Part shown: in pieces, positions 26,522 to 36,501 of the stretch
Numbering within the stretch: position 1 is the first letter of the stretch
Layout of the letters: each line of letters begins with the position of its first letter
Assembly (NCBI GenBank): GCA_945917985.1
Contig: CAMEIH010000021.1
Coordinates: 1 to 41,765, forward strand
DNA: 41,765 nucleotides
Origin: an uncultured Clostridium sp.
GTDB lineage: Bacteria; Bacillota; Clostridia; Lachnospirales; Lachnospiraceae
Direction of reading: 5' to 3'
Notes under the pieces: model-generated
The model's database searches: none
Told to the model about the DNA's origin: nothing
What the model saw: only the letters and a program-made list of their open reading frames with translations
Program-made: the position numbers and the translations under genes

Positions 26522-26980
26522 ATGAACAATATAGTATATCATGGCAGTAATGTAGTTGTGGCGCAGCCTAAAATTCTTATCAACGGACATTACAAAGATT
26601 TTGGATTTGGTTTTTATTGTACAAACATTGAAAAGCAGGCGAAACGTTGGGCACTTACAAAACGGGGAGCATCCATTGTCAATAAATATACTTGTTTGCA
26701 GAATAAAGAATTAAATATTTGTGCTTTCCATGAAATGACAGAAGATTGGCTTCAGTTTGTTGTAGATTGCAGACGAGGAAAAGAGCATAACTATGATATT
26801 GTGGAAGGGCCTATGGCAGATGATCAGATATGGGATTATGTGGAAGACTATATGTCCGGAAGTATCAGTAAGGCTGCCTTTTGGGAATTGGTTAAGTTTA
26901 AATATCCAACCCATCAGATTGTATTCTGTACAGAGGATGCAATAAAAACATTGCATTTTGAAGGGAGTACTGTTCTATGA
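26522..26980 (+). CDS. DUF3990-like protein, candidate ADP-ribosyltransferase toxin
   Basis: This 152-residue protein looks like the DUF3990 family, small proteins with an ADP-ribosyltransferase-type fold. The features seen are YHGS with His7, DFGFGFYCT with Tyr32, QAKRWA right after it, and a C-terminal HQIVFCT strand with Gln132, arranged like the H-Y-[E/Q] triad. If active it would use NAD to modify a target in the same cell. Its stop overlaps the start of the next gene by four bases (ATGA), a layout common to toxin-antitoxin pairs. It begins 16 bases after the aminotransferase stop. Base composition is more AT-rich than the flanking genes, in keeping with transfer. Family call is from pattern recognition, toxin role is inference. 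Confidence 0.7.
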   Translation: MNNIVYHGSNVVVAQPKILINGHYKDFGFGFYCTNIEKQAKRWALTKRGASIVNKYTCLQNKELNICAFHEMTEDWLQFVVDCRRGKEHNYDIVEGPMADDQIWDYVEDYMSGSISKAAFWELVKFKYPTHQIVFCTEDAIKTLHFEGSTVL

Positions 26981-27447
26981 CAAATATATATTTTCCGGAA
27001 GAAAAGATACAGAAAAATGATCTCTATTTTATTTGTTATATGATTGAACGTGTAGCCAGAAGGCTGCACCAGAGAAACAGTTATGTAGTGAACCATATCG
27101 GGAAAGAGAGTCTTGAACATCTGATAAGTGTAGCAAATGTACTTCATGCAGAAAATCCGGTAGCGGTAGAAGATGATTGGATAGAAGAATATTCGTTGGA
27201 AAAAGGAAATGTAGATGTTACACAGGTAGATGATGAATTGGTAAAAAAAATTCCCAGCGCAACACAAATGGGAAAAGTATATCAGAGACTTATTTTAGAC
27301 ACAGCCTTACCGAACGAAAATGAGGTGAATGGAATTATCAGAGTATACAATAACCCGATTTGTGACGTGATAGATAACTATAATTGCAGTGCATATTATG
27401 AACCATCGTATGTGATTGCCAGAGCCTATCAGAATGGTGGATTTTGA
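26977..27447 (+). CDS. DUF3791-like protein, candidate antitoxin partner
   Basis: This 156-residue protein overlaps the previous gene by 4 bases. Residues about 13-65 (DLYFICYMIERVARRLHQ, YVVNHIGKESLEHLISVANVLHAENP) resemble DUF3791, a helical domain often found beside DUF3990 proteins. The rest, about 90 residues, includes a region with DNYNCSAYYEPSYVIARAYQ that I do not recognise and could be a second module. A role as the neutralising partner of the upstream protein is inferred from gene order and overlap. It is soluble and has no DNA-binding motif that I can see, so autoregulation is uncertain. Confidence 0.62.
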   Translation: MTNIYFPEEKIQKNDLYFICYMIERVARRLHQRNSYVVNHIGKESLEHLISVANVLHAENPVAVEDDWIEEYSLEKGNVDVTQVDDELVKKIPSATQMGKVYQRLILDTALPNENEVNGIIRVYNNPICDVIDNYNCSAYYEPSYVIARAYQNGGF

Positions 27448-27491
27448 AAACAGTAAAGATATGCTAAAAGAAAGACGATAAGAAAGAAGAG

Positions 27492-28346
27492 ATGACAATG
27501 TATCAGACAGGGCTTGTTCTTGAAGGCGGTGGGATGAAGGGCGTTTATTCCTCCGGTGTACTTGATTTTTTCCTGGATAAAGGACTTGAGTTTTCTTCCT
27601 GTTATGGAGTATCGGCGGGAGCCTGCTCCCTGTGCAGCTTTTTATCGAAGCAGAGAGGCAGGGCATATCACACTAACGTGGACTATCTGGAAGACAAAAA
27701 TTACTGCAGCCTGTACAGCCTTCTGAAAACGGGGGATCTGTTCGGGGCAGATATGTGTTACTATCAGATACCGGAAAAGCTGAATCCTTATGATTATGAG
27801 ACCTTTGAAAAGTATCAGGGTAAATTTTACAGTGTGGTAACGAACATAGAAACAGGATGTCCCGAATATATACCTATTAAAGATATGCATACGGATATTG
27901 AAGCAATCCGCGCCTCTGCCTCGTTACCTTTAGTGTCACGCAATGTGAAGATAGGGGATAAGCTTTACCTTGACGGCGGCATTTCGGATGCCATACCGCT
28001 TCGAAAGTCCATGGAGGATGGAAACCGCAAAAACGTGGTGGTTATGACAAAGGAAGTGGGATACCGCAGACAGCCTTCCTCCGGCGTTTCCCTGATAAGA
28101 ATGCGTTACAGAAAATATCCCAAAGTATATGAACTCATGAAAGACAGGCATAACGCATATAATAATACGCTGGATTTCCTTAATGAGGAAGTGGAAAAGG
28201 GCACGGTTTTTCTCATTCAGCCCAAAGAAAAAAGCGATGTCGGCCGGATCGAGAAAGACAGAGATAAGCCGAAGGCACTTTATGAAGAAGGATATAAGGA
28301 AGCTTCTGAATGTTATGAAGAGTTATTAAAATTTTTGGAGGATTAG
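27492..28346 (+). CDS. Patatin-like phospholipase
   Basis: This 284-residue protein is a patatin-family acyl hydrolase with a Ser-Asp dyad: the oxyanion loop GGGMKG at 12-17, nucleophile Ser41 in GVSAG, and catalytic Asp161 in LDGGISD. The layout matches the bacterial YjjU/RssA-like group rather than secreted ExoU-type effectors. There is no signal peptide. It would hydrolyse a membrane lipid or acyl ester inside the cell. Start is 27492 or the in-frame ATG at 27498; the latter has slightly better spacing to AGAAGAG. It is 3 bases upstream of uppP, so the two are co-transcribed, perhaps joining membrane lipid turnover with the envelope lipid carrier. Confidence 0.9.
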   Translation: MTMYQTGLVLEGGGMKGVYSSGVLDFFLDKGLEFSSCYGVSAGACSLCSFLSKQRGRAYHTNVDYLEDKNYCSLYSLLKTGDLFGADMCYYQIPEKLNPYDYETFEKYQGKFYSVVTNIETGCPEYIPIKDMHTDIEAIRASASLPLVSRNVKIGDKLYLDGGISDAIPLRKSMEDGNRKNVVVMTKEVGYRRQPSSGVSLIRMRYRKYPKVYELMKDRHNAYNNTLDFLNEEVEKGTVFLIQPKEKSDVGRIEKDRDKPKALYEEGYKEASECYEELLKFLED

Positions 28347-28349
28347 AAA

Positions 28350-29201
28350 ATGACGGAATTTTTAAAGGCTGTACTGTTTGGCATTGTTGAGGGAATTACG
28401 GAGTGGCTTCCCATCAGCAGTACCGGTCATATGATTCTTTTGGATGAATTTGTGAAGCTTGACGTTTCTCCGGAATTCTGGGAGATGTTCCTGGTGGTCA
28501 TACAGCTTGGGGCAATCCTTGCTGTTGTTGTTTTGTTTTTTTCCCAGATCTGGCCCTTTGGCAGAAAGAACAATCCCTATCCGGTAGCTGAAAAAGGCTT
28601 ACTTTCTTATTGTAAAAAGGATATCTGGGAGATGTGGTTTAAAATTATTGCGGCCTGTCTTCCTGCCGCTATCGTAGGGATTTTTTTGGATGATTTTTTT
28701 GAGAGCCTGTTTTATAACAGCTTCTGCGTGGCGATTGCGCTGATTGTTTTTGGTATCGGATTTATTCTGATTGAGAACAGAAATAAAGGCGCGGTATCAA
28801 AGATTAATTCTCTTTCTGAGATTACTTATAAGACCGCACTGATTATCGGCCTGTTTCAGCTGATTGCAGCAATTTTTCCCGGGACTTCAAGATCAGGGGC
28901 AACCATCCTCGGAGCACTGCTGATCGGTGTATCCAGAACTGTGGCAGCGGAGTTTACCTTTTTCCTCGCCATTCCGGTTATGCTTGGTGCAAGCCTTCTC
29001 AAAATCCTGAAATTCGGTTTTGCCTTTTCAGGGAATGAACTCGCAATTCTGCTCATCGGAATGGTGACAGCCTTTGCGGTCTCCATTGTAGTGATTAAGT
29101 TCCTGATGGGCTATATCAAGAAGCATGATTTTAAGGTTTTTGGCTGGTATCGCATTGTTTTGGGTATTCTTGTTTTGCTGTATTTTGGGCTGGTAAAATA
29201 A
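28350..29201 (+). CDS. uppP: Undecaprenyl-diphosphatase
   Basis: This 283-residue integral membrane protein dephosphorylates undecaprenyl diphosphate to recycle the lipid carrier of cell-wall synthesis, and confers bacitracin tolerance. The two signature blocks are EGITEWLPISSTGH near residues 14-27 (with catalytic Glu residues and His27) and FPGTSRSGATI around 175-185 (with the key Arg). About seven or eight hydrophobic helices are visible. Length and motifs are typical of the BacA family. TTGGAGG precedes the ATG. It follows the patatin gene by 3 bases. Confidence 0.95.
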   Translation: MTEFLKAVLFGIVEGITEWLPISSTGHMILLDEFVKLDVSPEFWEMFLVVIQLGAILAVVVLFFSQIWPFGRKNNPYPVAEKGLLSYCKKDIWEMWFKIIAACLPAAIVGIFLDDFFESLFYNSFCVAIALIVFGIGFILIENRNKGAVSKINSLSEITYKTALIIGLFQLIAAIFPGTSRSGATILGALLIGVSRTVAAEFTFFLAIPVMLGASLLKILKFGFAFSGNELAILLIGMVTAFAVSIVVIKFLMGYIKKHDFKVFGWYRIVLGILVLLYFGLVK

Positions 29202-29229
29202 GGATAACTATAAAAATAAAACGCATTAG

Positions 29230-29258
29230 TTGACAATTTTCAAAATATGGAGTACACT
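29230..29258 (+). promoter_or_regulatory. Promoter of the DUF6465-like gene
   Basis: TTGACA at 29230-29235 and TACACT at 29253-29258 are separated by 17 bases. It lies about 70 bases before the ATG at 29329, leaving an untranslated leader with AAAGGAG as ribosome site. Confidence 0.72.
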
Positions 29259-29328
29259 TTCCCCATGAAAAGTTACCAATTTATGAAGATTTTGAGAGAT
29301 GTTCTCTGGTGTGAAAGGAGTTATTGCT

Positions 29329-29823
29329 ATGGCAGAAACAAAGAAAGCGACAGCAAAGGTTATTGCAAAGGCAGCACCTGCAAAGACAGTTGAAGTTAAA
29401 AAAGAAGAAGTTAAGGAAGCTGTAAAGGTAGCAACACCTGCAGCTGAGGTGAAAGCCCCTGAGAAAGCAGCACCTGCAAAAGCTGTAGAAAAGAAAGCAC
29501 CTGCAAAGAAGGCAGCAGCTGAGAAGAAGGCACCTGCAAAGAAAGCAGTAGCCGAGAAGAAAGCACCTGCAAAGAAGGCAGCAACTGAAAAGAAAGCACC
29601 TGCTAAAAAGGCAGCAGTTAAAGTTCAGGAATCCGTTAACTTCCAGTTCAGCGGAAAGTCCTATACAGACGCTGACTTATTAAAGATTTGCAGAGATGTA
29701 TGGAAATATGATTTAAATGGTAAAGAAGAAGATTTGAAGACCGTTGAATTATATGTAAAACCGGAAGAGAATACTACATATTATGTAATCAACGGAAGTA
29801 TTACAGGAAGCTTCTTTATTTAA
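29329..29823 (+). CDS. DUF6465-like protein with Lys/Ala/Pro histone-like tail
   Basis: This 164-residue protein has two parts. Residues 1-100 are almost only Lys, Ala, Pro, Glu and Thr, with four tandem 11-residue units based on EKKAPAKKAAA, a composition like histone H1 tails and bacterial nucleoid proteins. Residues about 103-164 form a small folded domain (VNFQFSGKSYTDADLLKICRDVW, then KTVELYVKPEEN and YYVINGSITGSFFI) that I recognise as the DUF6465 type found in Lachnospiraceae. The basic tail suggests binding to DNA or RNA; no function is established. ATG 29329 follows AAAGGAG by 8 bases. The gene has its own promoter and terminator and so stands alone. Confidence 0.82.
   Translation: MAETKKATAKVIAKAAPAKTVEVKKEEVKEAVKVATPAAEVKAPEKAAPAKAVEKKAPAKKAAAEKKAPAKKAVAEKKAPAKKAATEKKAPAKKAAVKVQESVNFQFSGKSYTDADLLKICRDVWKYDLNGKEEDLKTVELYVKPEENTTYYVINGSITGSFFI
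29488..29619 (+). repeat. Four tandem 33-bp units in the DUF6465-like gene
   Basis: Four in-frame 33-base units each encode 11 residues beginning EKKAPAKKA. The units differ at third codon positions and at the last residues. The number of units could vary between strains by slippage. Confidence 0.9.
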
Positions 29824-29866
29824 ATCAGGAAGAGATAAAATTTTATAGTGTAAGCGCGGATTTGGG

Positions 29867-29899
29867 ACAGGTTCTGTTTTACAGAACCTGTTTTCGTTT
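29867..29899 (+). terminator. Terminator of the DUF6465-like gene
   Basis: ACAGGTTCTG (29867-29876) pairs perfectly with CAGAACCTGT (29882-29891) around TTTTA, followed by TTTCGTTT. It separates this gene from the heat-shock operon. Confidence 0.88.
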
Positions 29900-29933
29900 A
29901 TAATTTTTTAATAATTATTTTTCTTTATATGTG

Positions 29934-29962
29934 TTGACAATAAATAAGGTAAGTGATATTTT
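29934..29962 (+). promoter_or_regulatory. Sigma-A promoter of the heat-shock operon
   Basis: TTGACA (29934-29939) and TATTTT (29957-29962) are spaced by 17 bases. The CIRCE operator starts 14 bases after the -10 box, so HrcA bound there blocks transcription initiation. Confidence 0.82.
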
Positions 29963-29976
29963 ATGGTAAGAAGATG

Positions 29977-30003
29977 TTAGCACTCCAAAGAGTTGAGTGC
30001 TAA
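29977..30003. promoter_or_regulatory. CIRCE operator
   Basis: TTAGCACTC-N9-GAGTGCTAA is a perfect match to the CIRCE consensus, the binding site of the HrcA repressor. Its place just upstream of hrcA indicates autoregulated class I heat-shock control of the whole operon. Confidence 0.98.
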
Positions 30004-30039
30004 CAAAACAAAGCTCTGATTGAAAGGTGAGGGAAGGGG

Positions 30040-31080
30040 ATGATGGAGATGCAGCTTGATGAGAGAAAAACAAAGATTCTGCAGGCCATTATCCGTAATT
30101 ACCTTGAAACAGGGGAGCCGGTAGGAAGCCGGACTATTTCCAAATACACGGACCTGAATTTAAGCTCTGCCACCATTCGAAACGAAATGGCCGATCTGGA
30201 GGAAATGGGGTATATCATTCAGCCGCATACTTCCGCGGGAAGAATTCCTTCCGACAAGGGGTATCGGTTGTATGTGGATACCATGATGGAGCAGAAGGAT
30301 AAAGAACTTCAGGAAATGAAGGAAATGATGCTGGAGAAGGAAGATAAGATGGATACCCTTCTCAAACAGGTTGCAAAGCTTCTGGCTGTAAATACTAATT
30401 ATGCTTCCATGATCTCAGCGCCTGCAGTTCATAAGAATAAATTAAAGTTTATACAGCTTTCCCGCGTGGATGTCAACCAGTTGCTGGCAGTCATTGTTAT
30501 GGAAGGCAATGTAATCAGGAATAATATTATTCCGGTATCTGAAGAACTCAGCGATGAAAATATTTTGAAACTTAATATTCTTTTGAATACTCATTTAAAT
30601 GGGCTTGCCATAGAAGAGATTAATCTTGCAATGATCCAGAACCTGAAACAGCAGGCAGGTATTCACAGTGAGATCATCAGTAATGTGGTGGATGCCATTG
30701 CAGAGGGAATTAAGGCAGATGAGGATTTGGAAATATACACAAGCGGCACCAACAATATTTTTAAATATCCGGAGCTGGCAGATCAGCAGAGGGCGAGTGA
30801 GATCATCAATACCTTTGAAGAGAAGCAGATGCTGACAGAACTGGTGCAGGATACCCTTTCCGATGAAAATAATACAGGAATACAGGTTTATATTGGGGAT
30901 GAGACGCCTATTTCTTCCATGAAGGATTGCAGCGTAGTGACGGCAACCTATGAACTTGGAGAAGGAATGCGCGGAACGGTTGGTATCATCGGCCCCAAAC
31001 GAATGGACTATGATAAAGTAGTAGATGCATTAAAGACGATTACCCATCAGCTGGATGAATTATATAAGAAAAAGACGTAG
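30040..31080 (+). CDS. hrcA: Heat-inducible transcription repressor HrcA
   Basis: This 346-residue protein represses class I heat-shock genes by binding CIRCE and depends on GroEL for folding. The N-terminal winged helix is evident (ILQAIIRNYLETGEPVGSRTISKY, SSATIRNEMADLEEMGYI, HTSAGRIPSDKGYRLYVD). The C-terminal GAF-like region includes GDETP and GTVGIIGPKRMDY. The start is 30040, although in-frame ATG codons at 30043 and 30049 are possible, since the GGAAGGGG stretch lies close to the first. It is the first gene of the operon, and the CIRCE site lies 37 bases upstream. Confidence 0.96.
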   Translation: MMEMQLDERKTKILQAIIRNYLETGEPVGSRTISKYTDLNLSSATIRNEMADLEEMGYIIQPHTSAGRIPSDKGYRLYVDTMMEQKDKELQEMKEMMLEKEDKMDTLLKQVAKLLAVNTNYASMISAPAVHKNKLKFIQLSRVDVNQLLAVIVMEGNVIRNNIIPVSEELSDENILKLNILLNTHLNGLAIEEINLAMIQNLKQQAGIHSEIISNVVDAIAEGIKADEDLEIYTSGTNNIFKYPELADQQRASEIINTFEEKQMLTELVQDTLSDENNTGIQVYIGDETPISSMKDCSVVTATYELGEGMRGTVGIIGPKRMDYDKVVDALKTITHQLDELYKKKT

Positions 31081-31100
31081 TGAAGAAAGGAATGAAGTAT

Positions 31101-31781
31101 ATGGCAGATGAGAAGGATTTACAGGAAGATATTCCGGTAGAGGATAAAGAAGAAGCTCTGGAAGGAGCAGGTAATTCCGACGAAACAGATGATACACCGG
31201 AAACTGACGTTCAAAAGGAAGAAGCTTCTGACACTTCTGCAGCAGAAGATTCTGAGACAGAATCCTCAGGAGAGGAAGAGGAACAGGAAGAAAAAGAGGA
31301 TAAAAAGCTTTTCAAGAAAAAGCAGAAGGCAGATAAAAAGCAGGATGCTTTAAAAGAAAAGATCGATGAGCTGGAAGATAAAGTGAAGCGCCAGATGGCA
31401 GAATTTGATAATTTCCGCAAACGTACCGAAAAAGAAAAAACGGCAATGTTTGAAACGGGAGCAAGAAGCGTCATCGAAAAAATCCTTCCGGTAGTGGATA
31501 ATTTTGAAAGAGGCTTTTCAAGTATTCCGGAAGAAGAAAAGGGAACATCCTTCGCAGCAGGAATGGAAATGGTTTATAAGCAGCTTATGACAGAGCTTGA
31601 AAAGATGGATGTAAAACCCATACCCGCTGTGGGAGAGGAATTCGATCCGAATCTTCACAATGCAGTGATGCAGGTGGAGAGCGAGGAGTATGAAACCGGT
31701 GTGATCGCACAGGAACTTCAAAAAGGTTACACTTACAGAGGCACTGTAGTAAGGCACAGCATGGTTGCTGTGGTGAGCTAG
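31101..31781 (+). CDS. grpE: Nucleotide exchange factor GrpE
   Basis: This 226-residue protein is the nucleotide exchange factor of DnaK. The first about 85 residues are very acidic and low complexity (Glu, Asp, Ser, Thr), ending in a Lys-rich stretch. A long coiled coil (EKIDELEDKVKRQMAEFDNFRKRTEKEK) and the C-terminal beta wing (EEFDPNLHNAVMQVESEEYETGVI, QKGYTYRGTVVRHSMVAV) follow. ATG 31101 is preferred because AAAGG (31086-31090) is 10 bases upstream; ATG 31092 lies too near. The acidic tail is longer than in many homologues. Confidence 0.95.
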   Translation: MADEKDLQEDIPVEDKEEALEGAGNSDETDDTPETDVQKEEASDTSAAEDSETESSGEEEEQEEKEDKKLFKKKQKADKKQDALKEKIDELEDKVKRQMAEFDNFRKRTEKEKTAMFETGARSVIEKILPVVDNFERGFSSIPEEEKGTSFAAGMEMVYKQLMTELEKMDVKPIPAVGEEFDPNLHNAVMQVESEEYETGVIAQELQKGYTYRGTVVRHSMVAVVS

Positions 31782-31843
31782 GAGCCGAAACTATAAAAGG
31801 CAATGAATTTTTTGCCGGTAACATAAACAAATATATGATTTAG

Positions 31844-33748
<1,905 letters not shown>

Positions 33749-33766
33749 AATAAAAAAGCGGTAAAA

Positions 33767-33825
33767 CGAGAAAGAGTTCTTCTAAGGTGGCAAAACGCCA
33801 CCTGAGAAGAACTATGACTTTCTCG
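33767..33825 (+). other. Large nested stem-loop between dnaK and dnaJ
   Basis: Three nested stems share one axis: CGAGAAAG/CTTTCTCG (33767-33774, 33818-33825), AGTTCTTCT/AGAAGAACT (33775-33783, 33805-33813) and GGTGGC/GCCACC (33786-33791, 33797-33802), with small interior loops and an AAAAC loop. In total 23 base pairs form in 59 bases. No T-run follows, so readthrough into dnaJ is expected. It may set the DnaK:DnaJ ratio by RNA processing or attenuation. Confidence 0.82.
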
Positions 33826-33850
33826 AGAAGAATGGCGCTGCCATTCTTCT
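33826..33850 (+). other. Second hairpin between dnaK and dnaJ
   Basis: AGAAGAATGGC (33826-33836) pairs perfectly with GCCATTCTTCT (33840-33850) around a three-base loop, directly after the nested stem-loop. The 11-base stem is followed by TTGCGCGTTT, a weak T-rich stretch, so partial termination is possible. Confidence 0.78.
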
Positions 33851-33884
33851 TTGCGCGTTTATTAAGATTAGAGGAGTTTAAGTA

Positions 33885-35054
33885 ATGGCAGAGCAGAAAC
33901 GGGACTATTATGAAGTCCTTGGTGTGGATAAGAATGCAGATGATGCAGCTCTTAAAAAGGCATATAGGGCATTAGCCAAAAAATATCATCCCGACATGAA
34001 TCCGGGTGATGCCGAAGCTGAAAAGAAATTTAAGGAGGCTTCCGAAGCTTATGCAATTTTAAGTGATCCGGAGAAGAGAAAACAGTATGATCAGTTTGGT
34101 CATGCAGCCTTTGACGGTGGAGCAGGCGGTGGCGGTTTTGGCGGCTTTGACTTTAACAGCGCAGATTTCAGTGATATTTTCGGAGATATATTTGGCGATT
34201 TCTTTGGCGGCGGCCGGAGAAGCAGAGGAAACAGCGGACCCATGAAGGGAGCCAATATTCGCACCAGTGTGCGGATTACTTTTGAAGAAGCTGTATTTGG
34301 TGTTGATAAGGAGATTGAACTTACCTTAAAGGATGAATGTAAGACCTGCCATGGCAACGGTGCAAAGCCGGGAACAAGTCCCGAGACCTGCCCGAAGTGC
34401 GGCGGAAAAGGTCAGGTAGTATTTACCCAGCAATCCTTCTTTGGAACTGTGAGAAATGTGCAGACATGTCCTGACTGTAACGGTACAGGCAAAGTCATCA
34501 AGGAGAAGTGTCCCGATTGTCATGGATCCGGTTACATTGCAAGCCGCAAGAAGATTCAGGTGTCTATTCCTGCAGGTATTGACAATGGTCAGAGCGTCCG
34601 TATCAGAGAAAAGGGAGAACCGGGTGTAAACGGCGGTCCCAGAGGAGATCTTCTCGTGGAAGTCATTGTAGGACATCATCCCATTTTCCAGAGACAGGAT
34701 TACAACATTTATTCATCTGTTCCCATTTCCTTTGCAGTTGCGGCACTTGGAGGAGAAGTTGTAGTGGATACGGTGGACGGCAAGGTAATCTATGATGTTA
34801 AGGCCGGCACGCAGACAGATACCAAGGTAAGATTGAAGGGTAAAGGAGTACCGTCTCTCAGAAATAAAGAGGTGCGGGGTGACCATTATGTGACACTGGT
34901 GGTTCAGACACCGGATAAATTATCCCATGAAGCCAAGGAACTTTTAAAGCAGTTTGATGCAGCTACCGGTGACAGCTTAAATGCTGCGAAGAATGTGGAA
35001 ACAGAGAAAAACACAGACGGTAAAGAGACAAAGAAGAAAAAATTCTGGAAATAA
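33885..35054 (+). CDS. dnaJ: Chaperone DnaJ (Hsp40)
   Basis: This 389-residue type I Hsp40 stimulates DnaK ATPase. The J domain has the HPD motif in [11 protein letters not shown]. The Gly/Phe-rich stretch ([13 protein letters not shown]) follows. The zinc-binding region has four CxxCxGxG repeats ([32 protein letters not shown]). The C-terminal substrate-binding domains and a Lys-rich tail close the protein. The gene ends in a clear terminator, so the heat-shock operon is hrcA-grpE-dnaK-dnaJ. Confidence 0.97.
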   Translation: MAEQKRDYYEVLGVDKNADDAALKKAYRALAKKYHPDMNPGDAEAEKKFKEASEAYAILSDPEKRKQYDQFGHAAFDGGAGGGGFGGFDFNSADFSDIFGDIFGDFFGGGRRSRGNSGPMKGANIRTSVRITFEEAVFGVDKEIELTLKDECKTCHGNGAKPGTSPETCPKCGGKGQVVFTQQSFFGTVRNVQTCPDCNGTGKVIKEKCPDCHGSGYIASRKKIQVSIPAGIDNGQSVRIREKGEPGVNGGPRGDLLVEVIVGHHPIFQRQDYNIYSSVPISFAVAALGGEVVVDTVDGKVIYDVKAGTQTDTKVRLKGKGVPSLRNKEVRGDHYVTLVVQTPDKLSHEAKELLKQFDAATGDSLNAAKNVETEKNTDGKETKKKKFWK

Positions 35055-35058
35055 AAAG

Positions 35059-35089
35059 AAAAGGCGTATCGAGGATGATACGCCTTTTT
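35059..35089 (+). terminator. Terminator of the heat-shock operon
   Basis: AAAAGGCGTATC (35059-35070) pairs with GATACGCCTTTT (35077-35088) around a 6-base loop; the right arm runs into the T-tract. It is a classical Rho-independent terminator 5 bases after the dnaJ stop. Confidence 0.92.
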
Positions 35090-35119
35090 GTCTGATCGTA
35101 AAAGAAAGGTTAAAAAAGA

Positions 35120-35818
35120 GTGATTTGTGATTTTACAGCGGTAGATACAGAAACAACAGGACTGAACCCTAAATTGGACAGGATCATTGAGATTGGTGCG
35201 GTGAAGGTCAGGGACGGCAAAATAACAGACCGGTTTGAAAGCTTAATTAATCCGGGAAGAAAATTGGATGAGCGTATTGTTCAGCTTACCGGAATTACGC
35301 AGGAGGATCTGAAAAATGCGCCCGATATAGTGGAAGTCCTTCCTGCTTTTCTTTCCTTTATCGGTGATGATGTACTGCTTGGACACAAAATTCTGTTTGA
35401 TTTTTCTTTCCTGAAAAGGGCTGCTGTCAACCAGCATCTGGAATTTGAAAAAAGGGGAATTGATACTTTGAAGCTTGCAAGACGATTTCTGCCGGAGCTT
35501 GAGAGTAAGAGACTTACCAGCCTGTGTGAATATTACGGAATTGCATATGATGCCCACAGAGCGGCAAGTGATGCCGTGGCAGCAACGAAGTTATACTTTA
35601 AGCTGTCAAAACAGTTTCCGGATGAGAATGCCTATGAACCTGTCCCACTGATCTATAAAGTAAAAAGAGACTGCCCGATCACGGAAAAGCAAAAGGAACG
35701 GTTATATAAGCTGACTGAGAAGCATAAAATAGAAATAGACTATGAAATAGACAAGCTGACAAAAAGTGAAGCGAGTCGTATTACGGATAAGATCATTTTA
35801 AAGTACGGACGGATATAG
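35120..35818 (+). CDS. DEDDh 3'-5' exonuclease (DnaQ-like)
   Basis: This 232-residue protein has the exonuclease fold of the DNA polymerase III epsilon family. Exo I is AVDTETTG with Asp9 and Glu11; Exo II is around LLGHKILFDFSFL; Exo III is YDAHRAASDAVAATKLY with His and Asp. Residues 180-232 form a helical tail (ITEKQKERLYKLTEKHK, LTKSEASRITDKII) similar to tails in other clostridial exonucleases of this type. The start codon is GTG at 35120, with AAAGG about 10 bases upstream; no ATG is available before the first motif. It probably trims DNA or RNA; a role in proofreading is not shown because PolC already carries its own exonuclease in Firmicutes. Confidence 0.88.
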   Translation: MICDFTAVDTETTGLNPKLDRIIEIGAVKVRDGKITDRFESLINPGRKLDERIVQLTGITQEDLKNAPDIVEVLPAFLSFIGDDVLLGHKILFDFSFLKRAAVNQHLEFEKRGIDTLKLARRFLPELESKRLTSLCEYYGIAYDAHRAASDAVAATKLYFKLSKQFPDENAYEPVPLIYKVKRDCPITEKQKERLYKLTEKHKIEIDYEIDKLTKSEASRITDKIILKYGRI

Positions 35819-35840
35819 TGCCAAGGAAGGACAGACCTTT

Positions 35841-36449
35841 TCATTCTGCCATGGAATTCAGAAAAGAGACGATATGTCCGGATAAAGCTGAGTTAAGCCC
35901 CTCGGCAACAGGAATCAGATTACGGATTTTGTCCTTTTCCCCGGTTTTCTGATAAATTTCTGCAAGCAGTTTATAGGAGGCACTGACATCGGTTTTTGTC
36001 TCTATGGCAAATTCCAGAACCGTTTTGGCTTCTTTCACATAATTATGCTCATACAGCGCCGTTGCAAGCCTCTGAAGGGTTCTTGCAAGGGTGGTATAGC
36101 GCTGGTCATAGAGGGTCAGAAGGTCTATGTTGGGGGCACCGTATTTCAGTTTTAAATCAGTGTTGCTGATACCTGTTAAGTTTACGATGGGTTCTTCCGA
36201 TATGGTATGCAGGATATCATGACACTCGCTGACCACGGGATCATCCTTCATGACATCCATTGGAAGAGAATCGAAGGGAATGGTGATATAATTAAGGTCA
36301 TCGAGAGGCTTGCGGCGTGTACTGTTAGCTCTGCTTTCTTTTTCCCAGAAGGACTCTTCAGTACTTTCCTCACGTCTGCGGCTTTTATGAAGTTCATAGG
36401 AAAGCCATATACAGAAAACGATAAAACTTGCAAAAAAAGGGAACTTCAT
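35841..36449 (-). CDS. Membrane-anchored helical-repeat (TPR-like) protein
   Basis: This 202-residue protein starts with one transmembrane helix (KFPFFASFIVFCIWLSYEL) and a basic, then acidic, linker. The C-terminal half (about residues 95-202) appears as helix pairs of TPR type (LYDQRYTTLARTLQRLATALYEHNYVKEAKTVLEFAIE, ASYKLLAEIYQKTGEKDKIRNLI). It probably serves as a scaffold at the inner membrane. ATG 36449 is preferred since AAAGGAT on the minus strand lies 8-9 bases upstream; longer forms start without a ribosome site. It is divergent from the small peptide at 36502 and convergent with the exonuclease. Function is unknown. Confidence 0.82.
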   Translation of the reverse strand: MKFPFFASFIVFCIWLSYELHKSRRREESTEESFWEKESRANSTRRKPLDDLNYITIPFDSLPMDVMKDDPVVSECHDILHTISEEPIVNLTGISNTDLKLKYGAPNIDLLTLYDQRYTTLARTLQRLATALYEHNYVKEAKTVLEFAIETKTDVSASYKLLAEIYQKTGEKDKIRNLIPVAEGLNSALSGHIVSFLNSMAE

Positions 36450-36501
36450 ATATAATATCCTTTCAAGAAAATGTATCATTTATAAAATCGAGGCGTTAAT
36501 T

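Noticed and set aside
29329-29823. True histone H1 or HU-type protein
   Set aside because: Only the tail composition resembles histone H1; there is no winged-helix or HU fold, and the C-terminal domain fits the DUF6465 type.
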